Of a stretch of DNA of 64,000 nt, positions 27,604 to 36,641 are shown one piece after another (the first letter of the stretch is position 1; each line of letters starts with the position of its first letter). Origin of the DNA: Pediococcus inopinatus (GTDB taxonomy: Bacteria; Bacillota; Bacilli; Lactobacillales; Lactobacillaceae); NCBI RefSeq assembly GCF_002982135.1, contig NZ_CP019981.1, positions 1,550,001-1,614,000 of the forward strand, in the 5' to 3' direction. Made by a program: the position numbers and the translations under genes. The notes under the pieces are model-generated. The model saw nothing but the letters and a program-made list of their open reading frames with translations. It was not told where the DNA came from and did no database searches.

Positions 27604-27635
27604 TTGCAACCGCTTTCTTGATGTTACCGTTAACA
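27604..27635 (-). promoter_or_regulatory. cre site and LacI-type operator ahead of malE
   Basis: TTGCAACCGCTTTCT (27604-27618) fits the cre consensus WTGNAANCGNWNNCW at every position. Right beside it, TGTTACCGTTAACA (27622-27635) is a near-palindrome differing at one base from the operator at 30714-30727. Together they suggest CcpA repression and control by the LacI-type regulator encoded at 30728-31687. Confidence 0.65.
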
Positions 27636-27638
27636 ATT

Positions 27639-28922
27639 TTATTCATTTTCAATAACGATAGGGTTCTGAGCCACTTTAATAATCCCTCGATTTACTCTTA
27701 TGTCCGAATCATCTATTAGATTACGGTACAAGCCACTTTTAAGTTGTACTTTAGCTATACCATTCTTACTTCGTAGGGAAAAGATTCCAATTCTAGTTTT
27801 ATTTTTATTAGCGAATTGTACTTGCACGATATCATTTTGTTCACTTATTAATTTATATTTACCGTCAATTTGTACATCATCTTGTTTTAATTCATGCATC
27901 TTTTTTATTAGATTTGATAAATCCATATCAGTATTCCACTGAAGTTTGTCTTCTTCGAATAGAGATGGTGTATGCACCAATCCGTGCTCTTGCCCCGCGT
28001 ATACCAGCGTGGCACCCTTCTGAAACTCGGAAAAAGCAGTCCAATTAACTAAATCATTCTCATTTGGAATGATATTATGTGCTCTCAAATTATCATGATT
28101 CTCAAGATTCCGCATTTTAATATAGTTGGCCGGATAAGTTAAGTCCTGTCGATTCAATACTTTTACATAATCAGCTAAAGTTGTCTTCCCGGCAAAATAA
28201 TCATGCCAATCTTGATCGATATCATAATCATACGCCATATCAAAAGCACGATAAATTTCACCATCTGAAGAAATCCAGAACCCTTTGCTACGAATCTCGC
28301 GAATGTAATCTCCTCCCGTTGATTCCGCTAACCAAACGAGATCGGACTTAACTTCACCAACTTCTTTACGAGCCGCTAACCAAAATGGCAGCGGTACTTG
28401 TGGAGCAACATCGCAGCGAAAGCCATCCGCAACCTCTGCATACTGTTTCAAAGTTTCAATTTGATAGTCCCACAATCCTTTGTTGCTGTAGTCAAGCTCC
28501 GCCACATCAGACCATTCAGGATTCTTGTTATACAAATGCCCTGCTTCATCATGTAAAAACCATTCAGGGTGTTCTTTCAACAAAACAGAATCTCTTGATG
28601 TATGGTTATACACAATATCAATCATCAGTTTCATCCCTAATTGATGAATCTGATGTGCCAAGTGAATGAGATCATCCCAAGTCCCTATCGCAGGATCGAT
28701 TTTACGGTAGTCTTGAATGGCATATGGTGAACCCAACTCACCTTTTCGATCTACCTTACCAATCGGATTAATGGGTAATAACCAAACAAAGTCTGTTCCC
28801 AAATCTTTAATTCTTGGAAGATCCTTCTCCAAAGCCTTTAGTGTTCCCTCCTGCGTGTGATTTCTTACAAAAACACTGTAAATTTGTGTTTTGCGTAATT
28901 CGATATTTGTGTCATCTGCCAT
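27639..28922 (-). CDS. GH13 alpha-amylase family enzyme (maltogenic amylase/neopullulanase-like)
   Basis: A 427-residue, compact GH13 enzyme lacking an extra N-terminal domain. Visible: YSVFVRNHTQEGT at the start, region I DIVYNHTSRDS, nucleophile in DGFRCDVAPQVPL, acid/base in LVWLAESTGG, and NLENHDNLR as the last conserved region. It has no signal peptide, so it acts on imported maltodextrins. It is about 100 residues shorter than the neighbouring alpha-glucosidases and clearly of another subfamily. Endo- or maltogenic activity is inferred; the exact product is not deducible. ATG 28922 with GGGGGA upstream. Confidence 0.82.
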   Translation of the reverse strand: MADDTNIELRKTQIYSVFVRNHTQEGTLKALEKDLPRIKDLGTDFVWLLPINPIGKVDRKGELGSPYAIQDYRKIDPAIGTWDDLIHLAHQIHQLGMKLMIDIVYNHTSRDSVLLKEHPEWFLHDEAGHLYNKNPEWSDVAELDYSNKGLWDYQIETLKQYAEVADGFRCDVAPQVPLPFWLAARKEVGEVKSDLVWLAESTGGDYIREIRSKGFWISSDGEIYRAFDMAYDYDIDQDWHDYFAGKTTLADYVKVLNRQDLTYPANYIKMRNLENHDNLRAHNIIPNENDLVNWTAFSEFQKGATLVYAGQEHGLVHTPSLFEEDKLQWNTDMDLSNLIKKMHELKQDDVQIDGKYKLISEQNDIVQVQFANKNKTRIGIFSLRSKNGIAKVQLKSGLYRNLIDDSDIRVNRGIIKVAQNPIVIENE

Positions 28923-28974
28923 TAGTAAATCCCCCTATTTTAAGTTTTCTGATTTTTATTATTTAAAGTTGCCG

Positions 28975-30636
28975 CTACTCTTCCATGACCACAATGCTGC
29001 CACCCGCAGCCATTGTCACTACGTTATCCACTAATGAATTTGCTTTGTTTGCCAAAATTGTGTGAATAATTTTGATCGTTGGAATTCGGTAATTTTCGGG
29101 CTGCTTCCCTAAATTGACCACCACAAATCCTTTTTGACCATTCAGTTCGCGTTCGTATGCATAAATATTTGTCTTTGTATTCAATAACACATAGCTTCCC
29201 TCAGAGAACAATGACGTGTTCTTAATCTTCAAAACCGCCCGGTAAAAGGCTAACAGGCCCTCACTATCTGATTCAGCATCTTCTGCAGTCACTGTATTAT
29301 GATCTGCCCAATTCCAAGGATGATGTTGTGAAAAACCGACATATTTCTCGTTTTTCCATTGGAATGGTCCACGAGCAGTCATTTCGTCTTGTTGGTTAAG
29401 CAATTGAATAATATCGTCATCCGCATAACCAAGCCCTTGCAATAATTGAATTAAGTCCATCGCCCGTTGATCGTGAAAATCCTTTAATTTTTTATAATTC
29501 AGATTACGCATCCCGATCTCTTCGCCATAATAAATAATTGGAATTCCCCGTTGCAAATACATACAAACTGCTAAGGCCTTAGGAAAATCTTCATCTCCGG
29601 CGTTCACGTTCAAGCGATCCAAAACACGACTAATATCGTGATTTCCCCACGTTAAGGCTGGTAAACTAATATTTTCAAGAACTGCTTCCCACACGGAAAA
29701 AGTTTCCTTCAAATGAGTAGGATCTAGCTGCCGTGGTTGAAAAAATTTAGGAATATTGGGATCTTTAAATGGATAAATTTCACCATAATTATCAGAACTA
29801 ACCACCATATCGCAGCCAAACTGATTAGGTCGTGTATACTCAGCCGCTTGATAGGCGTCAGCCGACGACGCTTCTCCGAGGAAAAACACCTCCGGATTGT
29901 CATCCTTAACAAGCTTGATAAAATTCTGCAAATAAGTTTTGACGTTTGGTAAATTGGCATAAAGTGACGAGTCCATTGGGAACTCGGTGTCTTGATTCAA
30001 AATGTTTTGCTGAAGATTAGCTTTTGCAATATGAATGAACGCGTCCAAACGAAAACCATCTACACCCTTATCAATCCAAAACTTGGCAATATCTGCCATT
30101 GATTTACGGACTTCAGGGTTATGCCAATTCAAATCAGGCATCCGTTTGTCAAATAAGTGACAGTAATACTGCGCTCCTCCATTCGGATCTTTTTCCCAGG
30201 CGCTGCCGCCAAAAAATGATCCCCAATTATTCGGGCGCTCACCATTATTTTCACCCCAAATATAATATTCGCGAAAAATGCTATCTTTGTTTTTTATTGC
30301 ATCTTGAAACCATGGATGTTGATCCGACGTATCATTGATGGGTAAATCCAACAACAAATACATTTTTCGCTTATGCATCTCAGTGACCAGCTTGGTAAAA
30401 TCATCCATCGTGCCAAGGATCGGATCAATCGCAAAATAATTTGAAACATCGTAGCCATTATCAACTTGTGGCGAAACAAAAATTGGATTCAACCAAATTG
30501 TGTTTGCTCCCAGTTGCTGAACGTAATCTAGCTTTTCAGTAATTCCAGCCAGATCACCCACCCCATCGTTGTTAGAATCTTTAAAGCTTTTCGGATAAAT
30601 CTGATAAATCACTGCTTTTTTATACCATGCACCCAT
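28975..30636 (-). CDS. GH13 glucosidase (oligo-1,6-glucosidase/dextran glucosidase-like)
   Basis: A 553-residue intracellular GH13 enzyme: AVIYQIYPKSFKDSNNDG at the start, nucleophile in GFRLDAFIH, acid/base in FFLGEASS and WGNHDISR. Region I is unusual: it reads DLPINDTSDQHPW where related enzymes have DxxxNHTSDEH, so the conserved -1 subsite His is Asp. That could alter specificity or activity. First enzyme gene after the regulator, with a LacI-type operator about 80 bp upstream. ATG 30636 (GAGGAG eight bases upstream) preferred to GTG 30639. Confidence 0.85.
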   Translation of the reverse strand: MGAWYKKAVIYQIYPKSFKDSNNDGVGDLAGITEKLDYVQQLGANTIWLNPIFVSPQVDNGYDVSNYFAIDPILGTMDDFTKLVTEMHKRKMYLLLDLPINDTSDQHPWFQDAIKNKDSIFREYYIWGENNGERPNNWGSFFGGSAWEKDPNGGAQYYCHLFDKRMPDLNWHNPEVRKSMADIAKFWIDKGVDGFRLDAFIHIAKANLQQNILNQDTEFPMDSSLYANLPNVKTYLQNFIKLVKDDNPEVFFLGEASSADAYQAAEYTRPNQFGCDMVVSSDNYGEIYPFKDPNIPKFFQPRQLDPTHLKETFSVWEAVLENISLPALTWGNHDISRVLDRLNVNAGDEDFPKALAVCMYLQRGIPIIYYGEEIGMRNLNYKKLKDFHDQRAMDLIQLLQGLGYADDDIIQLLNQQDEMTARGPFQWKNEKYVGFSQHHPWNWADHNTVTAEDAESDSEGLLAFYRAVLKIKNTSLFSEGSYVLLNTKTNIYAYERELNGQKGFVVVNLGKQPENYRIPTIKIIHTILANKANSLVDNVVTMAAGGSIVVMEE

Positions 30637-30713
30637 CACAAACGCTCCTCTTTGAAAACCTTTTCATTGAAAGCATAAAAAATAAGCCTGCTAATTGCAA
30701 GGCCTATTGGCAA

Positions 30714-30727
30714 TGTTACCGATAACA
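30714..30727 (-). promoter_or_regulatory. LacI-type operator ahead of the GH13 gene
   Basis: TGTTACCGATAACA, extended by A/T to an 18-bp near-palindrome (30712-30729). It abuts the stop codon of the LacI-type regulator gene and matches the operator before malE at 13 of 14 bases. Confidence 0.65.
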
Positions 30728-31687
30728 TTATTTTGAAAGCTCGCGAATAGTGCCGCCCATACTAATTTTCGGTTCAAACATTAACGAACCATCGCTCTCA
30801 ATATGATTTGTAATCTTATCAAGCAACTTTTCACCGCACGCCATCCCCATTTCAACAATTGCTTGTTTAACAGTCGTAATTTGTGGAAAGGCAACTTGAT
30901 TTAAAAATACACCATCAAATCCAGTCACACCATAATCTACTGGAATTAAACCTCCACAACTTTCAATGCCCCGTTCTGCACCCAAAGCAAGTCGATCTGA
31001 GGCACAAATAAAACACGTATCAGGGCCAAAACTATCCCAATTGTCGATCACAAACTGTTGGGAAAGATGGCTATGATTATCGAATCGATGAATTTCTGAA
31101 ACCATTTGATTTTCTTGAATCAATTGTAAATAACCAGCTTCGCGTGAGTATTCAAACGATTCATGGCTATCCATCCCAATAAAAATTAATCGTTTATATC
31201 CACGTTTAACGGCCAAATCAGAAATCATAAATGTCCCGGCCTTATTATTCGTATCCACGAAATCAAATCCAAACCGATTTTCACCAAAGATTACCAATGG
31301 CTTTTTTAAATCCCCGATCCAATCAAAATCCTTTTTTCGCATGCCAGTCACGACATAGCCATCACAATTTCCAATATCAAAATTTCGTCGCGTTACCAGT
31401 TGTAAAGAATACTGTTGAGCGTCTAGCGCACGGGCGATCCCAATCATCAAGTTCATATAATAGGGTTCCGTTGTATCAATATCTTCCAATACGCAGAACT
31501 TAATAATTTGGGTACTATTATTTACCAGCGCCTTGGCTGCAGTATTTGGATGATAATCTACTTCACGCATAGCCTGATAAACAAGTTGTTTTAAATCTTC
31601 TGTAACTTTATCTGGATGGTTGATCACCCGAGAGACCGTCATTTTTGAAACGTTAGCTATTTTTGCGACATCATTTAAAGTTGCCAT
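30728..31687 (-). CDS. LacI family maltose regulator (MalR-like)
   Basis: A 319-residue LacI/GalR regulator: N-terminal HTH MATLNDVAKIANVSKMTVSR, hinge helix near residue 50 (AAKALVNNSTQ, a YHPNTAAKAL joint) and a periplasmic-binding-protein-like effector domain with DGYVVTG and VDYGVTGFDGVFLN. It heads the maltose gene cluster. Two matching operators in that cluster make it the likely local regulator; the effector is probably maltose or a derivative. ATG 31687 chosen because GGGGGAGAGA is upstream; the longer reading to 31705 has none. Confidence 0.87.
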   Translation of the reverse strand: MATLNDVAKIANVSKMTVSRVINHPDKVTEDLKQLVYQAMREVDYHPNTAAKALVNNSTQIIKFCVLEDIDTTEPYYMNLMIGIARALDAQQYSLQLVTRRNFDIGNCDGYVVTGMRKKDFDWIGDLKKPLVIFGENRFGFDFVDTNNKAGTFMISDLAVKRGYKRLIFIGMDSHESFEYSREAGYLQLIQENQMVSEIHRFDNHSHLSQQFVIDNWDSFGPDTCFICASDRLALGAERGIESCGGLIPVDYGVTGFDGVFLNQVAFPQITTVKQAIVEMGMACGEKLLDKITNHIESDGSLMFEPKISMGGTIRELSK

Positions 31688-31803
31688 TGAACATCTCTCC
31701 CCCAATAATTTCTACTCATATTTTTATTATACCAAGTAAGCCCTTTCGAAACCCACATTATTTTAAGAAAACCTTTACTTTCATTTCTTTGCCTTAACTA
31801 CTG

Positions 31804-31852
31804 CCTATCGTTCTCGAAAATGTGCTACACTTTTTAGAGGCCCAACGATAGG
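31804..31852 (+). promoter_or_regulatory. inverted repeat in the ackA upstream region
   Basis: CCTATCGTT (31804-31812) and AACGATAGG (31844-31852) are exact inverted copies 31 bp apart, bracketing a possible -10 region (TGTGCTACACT). They may be two halves of a looped operator or an RNA stem in the leader; no regulator is assignable. Confidence 0.4.
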
Positions 31853-31931
31853 TAACTTTATACGTTTGGCCTTCATTAATTTAATTTGGATATATTAAAA
31901 AAATCATTATTGAAAGAAGCGAAATTTAATT

Positions 31932-33125
31932 TTGAAAAAAATATTAGTTATCAACGCTGGAAGTTCCTCACTTAAATGGCAGTTATTCAGCATCGACAAC
32001 CTTTCTCTCATTAATAAAGGCGTTATGGAACGGATGAACACTCCTGAAGCCATTTTCACAATTGTCCGCAATGGCGAGGACTTCACACAGCAAATCAGCA
32101 ACTTAACTTACAAACAAGGTGTCGAGCTGTTGTTTGACCAGCTTAAACATCTCCATTTGATTAGTGATGTTTCTGAAATTGCCGCTGTTGGACACCGTGT
32201 AGTTGCCGGAGCGACAAGCTTCAAACATCCTACACAAATCACTTCGTACAACATTGCTCAGCTAAAAGCTCTCAACAAATACGCACCGTTGCATAATCCG
32301 GTCCAAGTAGAATGTATCGAAACGCTTATGGATGTCCTTCCTGACAGTACACCACAGATTGCCGTTTTTGACAGTCAGTTCTATCTGGACATGCCCGAAG
32401 AAACTGCCCTTTATGCAATTCCTTATGAGTATTCAATGAAGTACCAAATTCGTAAATACGGCGAACATGGCATTAGTCATGAATATGTCTTACATGAAAC
32501 TGCCAACTTTTTAAAAAAGGACTATCATGATCTAAAATTGGTCACACTTCATCTTGGTGGTGGTGCTTCAATCACGGCTAGTCAAAATGGTGAACCTTTC
32601 GATACCTCAATGGGCTTTACTCCCCTCGAAGGTCTGCCAATGGGCACTCGTTCGGGTTCTGTCGACCCCGCCGTCGTGCCTTTCTTGATGAATGAACTCC
32701 ATGTTAACGCCGATCAGATTATTGACATCTTTAACAAAAAATCTGGTTTACTAGGCGTTTCCGGAATTTCAGCCGACATGCGCGATATTGTTTCAAACTC
32801 ATCTACAAATCCCCGTGCAAAACTAGCCTACGACATGTTTATTAATTCGGCAGTTAAACACATTGGTGGTTACTTTACTGAAATGGGTGGCTTGGATGTG
32901 ATTACCTTCACCGCAGGCATTGGCGAACATCAAGCTTCTCTACGGACTGATGTTATTGACCGTTTAGCAGTTCTGGGGATTAAACTTGATGAAGAACGCA
33001 ATGAAAACGGCAAGGGACCACGCGTTATTAGTGCGGATGATTCCTCCGTTAAAGTATTAATGATTCCTACTAATGAAGAATTAGCGATTGCTAAATCTGT
33101 TAAAAACCTAACGAGTACAAATTAA
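31932..33125 (+). CDS. ackA: acetate kinase
   Basis: A 397-residue acetate kinase making ATP and acetate from acetyl phosphate. Seen: VINAGSSSLKWQLF at the N-terminus, GHRVVAGA, the FDSQFYLDMPE region, YGEHGISHEYV, HLGGGASITASQNG, MGFTPLEGLPMGTRSGSVDP and FTAGIGEH. Full length. The start is TTG at 31932: it begins exactly at the conserved N-terminus and no ATG is available. The Shine-Dalgarno sequence is weak, so translation may be modest. Lactobacilli often carry several acetate kinases; this one lies beside the maltose locus, divergent from its regulator. Confidence 0.93.
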   Translation: MKKILVINAGSSSLKWQLFSIDNLSLINKGVMERMNTPEAIFTIVRNGEDFTQQISNLTYKQGVELLFDQLKHLHLISDVSEIAAVGHRVVAGATSFKHPTQITSYNIAQLKALNKYAPLHNPVQVECIETLMDVLPDSTPQIAVFDSQFYLDMPEETALYAIPYEYSMKYQIRKYGEHGISHEYVLHETANFLKKDYHDLKLVTLHLGGGASITASQNGEPFDTSMGFTPLEGLPMGTRSGSVDPAVVPFLMNELHVNADQIIDIFNKKSGLLGVSGISADMRDIVSNSSTNPRAKLAYDMFINSAVKHIGGYFTEMGGLDVITFTAGIGEHQASLRTDVIDRLAVLGIKLDEERNENGKGPRVISADDSSVKVLMIPTNEELAIAKSVKNLTSTN

Positions 33126-33183
33126 AAAAGTGACAAACTGATATTTTCGAAACTCATCGAATAATCTCAGTTTGTCACTTTTT
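33124..33183. terminator. ackA terminator (bidirectional)
   Basis: AAAAAAGTGACAAACTGA (33124-33141) pairs with TCAGTTTGTCACTTTTT (33167-33183). It also overlaps the end of the convergent small membrane protein gene. Confidence 0.85.
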
Positions 33184-33370
33184 ATTTTTTGGAATTTTTC
33201 GAAACTTTTAATAAATAATTCCCACAATAACCAAAGGCCACTGCTCCAACAATGCCAATCCAGAACTTGTCAGAAAAGTCTCCTTGCCGGATTTGATTAA
33301 TGACAACCCCAATCAGTCCAAGCACAATTAAACCATCTAAAATTAATAAAATAACTGTTGAAAACTTCAT
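33182..33370 (-). CDS. small two-helix membrane protein
   Basis: A 62-residue protein with two membrane spans (about 5-25 and 36-55) joined by a short polar loop (NQIRQGDFSDKF) and a Lys-rich tail. I do not recognise a family. It starts 17 bp after the MATE transporter stop on the same strand and has GGAGAG upstream of ATG 33370, so it is probably the second gene of that transcript. Function unknown. Confidence 0.6.
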   Translation of the reverse strand: MKFSTVILLILDGLIVLGLIGVVINQIRQGDFSDKFWIGIVGAVAFGYCGNYLLKVSKNSKK

Positions 33371-33387
33371 AACGCTCTCCTCTTACC

Positions 33388-34761
33388 CTACTCATTTTCA
33401 TTATCTAGCGTCACATTTTCATGTAGACCATCCACACGACGTAAGTTTCGCATCGTTCTCATAAATGACACAATCAAAACTGCAACGGAAGCTAACCAGG
33501 CCAAGGGACTTGCGAAACAGGCTGCGATAAAGCCGAACTGAGGTACCAACACAATTCCGACAAAAATCCGTGAAACCAATTCCGCCACACCAGCCATTGT
33601 TGGTGCAAAACTCCGTCCAAGTCCCTGTAATGCATATCGTACCACAAAAAGAATCGAGAGTAAGAAGTAACTTGTGCTGACAACCAAGAAATAGGTGTGA
33701 GCCAGCCTCGTAACTTCAGGCGCTGAGTTTCCAATAAAGAGATTGACCAGCGCATTACTGTTCAAAATAATGACGACCGCAATAATAAAACTAAAGATGA
33801 CGGTCGCAATCAAACATTGCTTAATTCCGACTAAAATTCGCTCATAATTCTTTGCCCCAAAGTTTTGCGCTGTAAAAGTTGCCATGGTAATTCCTAATGA
33901 CACCATTGGTTGCGTAGCTAATGAGTCAATCTTCCCAGCAGCTGTATAGGCCGCGATCGATTGCGCACCTAATTGGTTTAAGGAAACTTGTAAAATAATG
34001 GACCCAATCGAAATTATGGAAGCCTGAAATCCCATTGGCAAACCAAGTTTCAGTTCCTGTTTAATCATATCGCGATCAATTTTCATATCTGAAAGCCTTA
34101 AACTTAATTCAGGAATATGGCGTCTGATGTACCAAACGCATAGCAAACACGAAAATAGTTCGGCAGTCACAGTTGCAATTCCTGCACCTGCAATGCCCAT
34201 GTTTAGACCGATTACCAATACAATATCTAAAATAACGTTAGTGATGGCAGCAATAATTAAGAAAATAAGGGGAGTCCGACTATTTCCCAAGGCTCGCAAC
34301 ATATTTGCAAATAAATTATAAAATACGGTAACTGCTAATCCCATAAACATAATTCCAATAAAAGTTTCTGCCCCGTCTAAAAGGACCTTAGGTGTTTGCA
34401 TCAAGACTAGCAATGGTCGCGCCAGTCCAACACCAATGATGGTAAGAATTACGCTCACTGCAATACAAATCCAAATACTATTCGCAAAGCTTTTTTTTAC
34501 GCTTCTTAAGTCGCCAGTCCCAAACTCTTGCGCGGTTAAAATTGAGAGACCAACTGTCATTCCTTGCGCAAACCCAATGATCAGTCCGCTTAAACCAGCT
34601 GTTGCCCCAACGGCAGCCAAGGCATTTACACCAACTGCTCGCCCGACAATTAAGGTATCTGACAGCGTATAAATCTGTTGAAAGATATTCCCCAAAAATA
34701 ATGGAATACTGAAAAAAATAATTCCTTTAATTGGACTGCCCTTAGTTAGCGAATGTTCCAT
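33388..34761 (-). CDS. MATE family efflux transporter
   Basis: A 457-residue multidrug/toxin exporter of the MATE family with twelve predicted membrane helices in two related halves (N-half GSPIKGIIFFSIPLFLGNIF and LSDTLIVGRAVG; C-half LGITMATFTAQNFGAKNYERI). These motifs match the DinF/NorM-like group of lactic acid bacteria. Energy coupling (Na+ or H+) and substrates cannot be read from sequence. ATG 34761 has GGAGG upstream. Confidence 0.9.
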   Translation of the reverse strand: MEHSLTKGSPIKGIIFFSIPLFLGNIFQQIYTLSDTLIVGRAVGVNALAAVGATAGLSGLIIGFAQGMTVGLSILTAQEFGTGDLRSVKKSFANSIWICIAVSVILTIIGVGLARPLLVLMQTPKVLLDGAETFIGIMFMGLAVTVFYNLFANMLRALGNSRTPLIFLIIAAITNVILDIVLVIGLNMGIAGAGIATVTAELFSCLLCVWYIRRHIPELSLRLSDMKIDRDMIKQELKLGLPMGFQASIISIGSIILQVSLNQLGAQSIAAYTAAGKIDSLATQPMVSLGITMATFTAQNFGAKNYERILVGIKQCLIATVIFSFIIAVVIILNSNALVNLFIGNSAPEVTRLAHTYFLVVSTSYFLLSILFVVRYALQGLGRSFAPTMAGVAELVSRIFVGIVLVPQFGFIAACFASPLAWLASVAVLIVSFMRTMRNLRRVDGLHENVTLDNENE

Positions 34762-35075
34762 GTATTAAGCCTCCTCAAAAACCGCCATTTCAGATATGAA
34801 ACCGATTTCTATAGTTATTAGTTAAGTTTATATTATAACTTGTTGAGTACTAATTACAATGAATAAAACCATGATTTTACCTTCCCACGATAATTTCACA
34901 ACTTTTTAAATCGTATTTTAGGTTTTTAAATGGAATTTTTAACTAGTATTCCACCATGATTAAATCAATATACGAACTATCTAAATAAACTAATGCATTT
35001 TATTACGTGTTTTGTGTAGATTTATCTTTTGAAATCGTTTATGATAAACATACATCATAAGAAAAGAGGAAAATC
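34762..35075. other. AT-rich divergent intergenic region (MATE / purine permease)
   Basis: About 310 bp without an ORF. It contains ATACGAACTAT (34970-34980), one mismatch from a PurBox half site (WWCCGAACWWT), which would make sense ahead of a purine permease. It also has TTGAAATCGTTTATG near 35029, a one-mismatch cre. I find no purine-riboswitch fold. Both site calls are weak. Confidence 0.35.
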
Positions 35076-36533
35076 ATGTCAAATTTTTTTGAACTAAAGA
35101 AGAATGGAACTACTGTTTCAACAGAAATTACCGCCGGAATCACGACTTTCTTCGCGATGTCATATATTTTATTCCTGAACCCGCAAATCCTTAGTCAAAC
35201 CGGGATGCCGGCTCAAGCCGTATTTTTAGCCATGATTATTGCCTCTGTTACAGGAACTCTAATCATGGGACTCTTTGCCAACGTGCCTTATGCGTTAGCT
35301 CCTGGAGTTGGGCTGCAAGCTTTCTTTACATATACAGTCGTTATGTCACTTGGCTTTACATGGCAAGAAGGACTAGCACTTGTTTTCTTTTGTGGTGTTA
35401 TCAACATTGTGATCACCATTACCAAACTCCGAAAAATGCTGATTACAGCCATTCCTAACACCATCCAACTAGCAATTAGTGGTGGAATTGGTGTCTTCAT
35501 TGCTTACCTAGGTTTAAAAAATGCTAATATTATTCAATTTTCTAGTGATTCTAGTAGTATTGTCTCCATTAACGGTCAGGCTTATAATTCCGCCGTTACC
35601 CATTTCAGCCACGGTGTTACGAGCGTGGTCACAGGTGGTGGAATTACGCCATCAATGTCTATGTTCAACAACCCCAGTGTGATTCTAGCTCTTATCGGGA
35701 TTACCCTCACGATCATTTTACAAATTAAAAAAGTTCCCGCAAGTATTTTAATCGGGATTATTGTCACAACCATCATTGGCATCCCCATGGGTGTGACGAA
35801 TTTACATATTTCTGACGCGAATTCCTTAGTAAACTCAATTGAAGCTTTGAAAACAACTTTCTTAGCGGCCTTTTCATCTAAAGGAATGGGCTCGCTATTT
35901 AATGATAGTCACCGATTAATCTTAGTCTTTATGACCATCCTTTCTTTTAGTTTATCTGATATTTTTGATTCACTTGGTACCTTCATTGGTACTGGCCGTC
36001 GCACTGGGATTTTTTCCGCGGAGGATGAAAAGGACCTCGAATCAAATCCGGGTCTTTCTTCTAAACTAGATCGGGCGCTGTTTGCCGATTCAATTGCGAC
36101 TGGGGTCGGGTCATTATTCGGAACTTCTAACATCACAACCTACGTAGAAAGTTCTGCTGGGATTGGTGCTGGTGGACGAACTGGTTTAACAAGCGTCACA
36201 GTAGCCGTCCTCTTCTTACTAAGCAGCTTTGCCTCTCCATTACTCTCAGTCATCCCTAATGCCGCAATCGCTCCTGCATTGATCATTGTCGGGATTATGA
36301 TGATGAGCTCATTTCAAGAAATTAATTGGAATAGTTTTGAAGAAGCCGTTCCTGCATTTATGGCATCTATCTTTATGGCGTTTTGTTACAATATCACATA
36401 CGGAATCGCCGCAGGCTTTATCTTCTACTGTATTGTCAAACTGGTTACTGGAAAAGCAAAAGAGGTTCATCCCCTTATCTGGATTGTCTCAGCTCTCTTT
36501 ATCCTCAACTTTACGATATTAGCCATTGCTTAA
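35076..36533 (+). CDS. NCS2 family purine permease (adenine/guanine/hypoxanthine)
   Basis: A 485-residue, roughly 14-helix permease of the AzgA-like NCS2 group (PbuG/PbuO type), importing hypoxanthine/guanine or adenine. Signatures: TTFFAMSYILFLNPQIL, ALAPGVGLQAFFTYTVV, ISGGIGVFIAYLGL, LSDIFDSLGTFIGTGRR, FGTSNITTYVESSAGIGAGGRTG (given as FGTSNITTYVESSAG then IGAGGRTG). AGAGG lies seven bases before ATG 35076. Single gene with a strong terminator. Confidence 0.92.
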   Translation: MSNFFELKKNGTTVSTEITAGITTFFAMSYILFLNPQILSQTGMPAQAVFLAMIIASVTGTLIMGLFANVPYALAPGVGLQAFFTYTVVMSLGFTWQEGLALVFFCGVINIVITITKLRKMLITAIPNTIQLAISGGIGVFIAYLGLKNANIIQFSSDSSSIVSINGQAYNSAVTHFSHGVTSVVTGGGITPSMSMFNNPSVILALIGITLTIILQIKKVPASILIGIIVTTIIGIPMGVTNLHISDANSLVNSIEALKTTFLAAFSSKGMGSLFNDSHRLILVFMTILSFSLSDIFDSLGTFIGTGRRTGIFSAEDEKDLESNPGLSSKLDRALFADSIATGVGSLFGTSNITTYVESSAGIGAGGRTGLTSVTVAVLFLLSSFASPLLSVIPNAAIAPALIIVGIMMMSSFQEINWNSFEEAVPAFMASIFMAFCYNITYGIAAGFIFYCIVKLVTGKAKEVHPLIWIVSALFILNFTILAIA

Positions 36534-36552
36534 AATTTAGTTTTTAAAACAA

Positions 36553-36606
36553 AAAAATTCGTTCAACGATCTAAGAGATTATCTCTAGATTATTGAACGA
36601 ATTTTT
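36553..36606 (+). terminator. terminator of the purine permease gene
   Basis: AAAAATTCGTTCAA pairs with TTGAACGAATTTTT, and an inner stem (ATCTAAGAGAT/ATCTCTAGAT) extends it. It can act on both strands; the Apf gene converges from the right. Confidence 0.88.
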
Positions 36607-36641
36607 ATTGTTTGTTATGCACGAAAAACAGATTTTTCTGT

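Noticed and set aside
34762..35075. Purine riboswitch ahead of the purine permease
   Set aside because: I could not find the three-way junction with its conserved loops; at most a PurBox-like half site is present.
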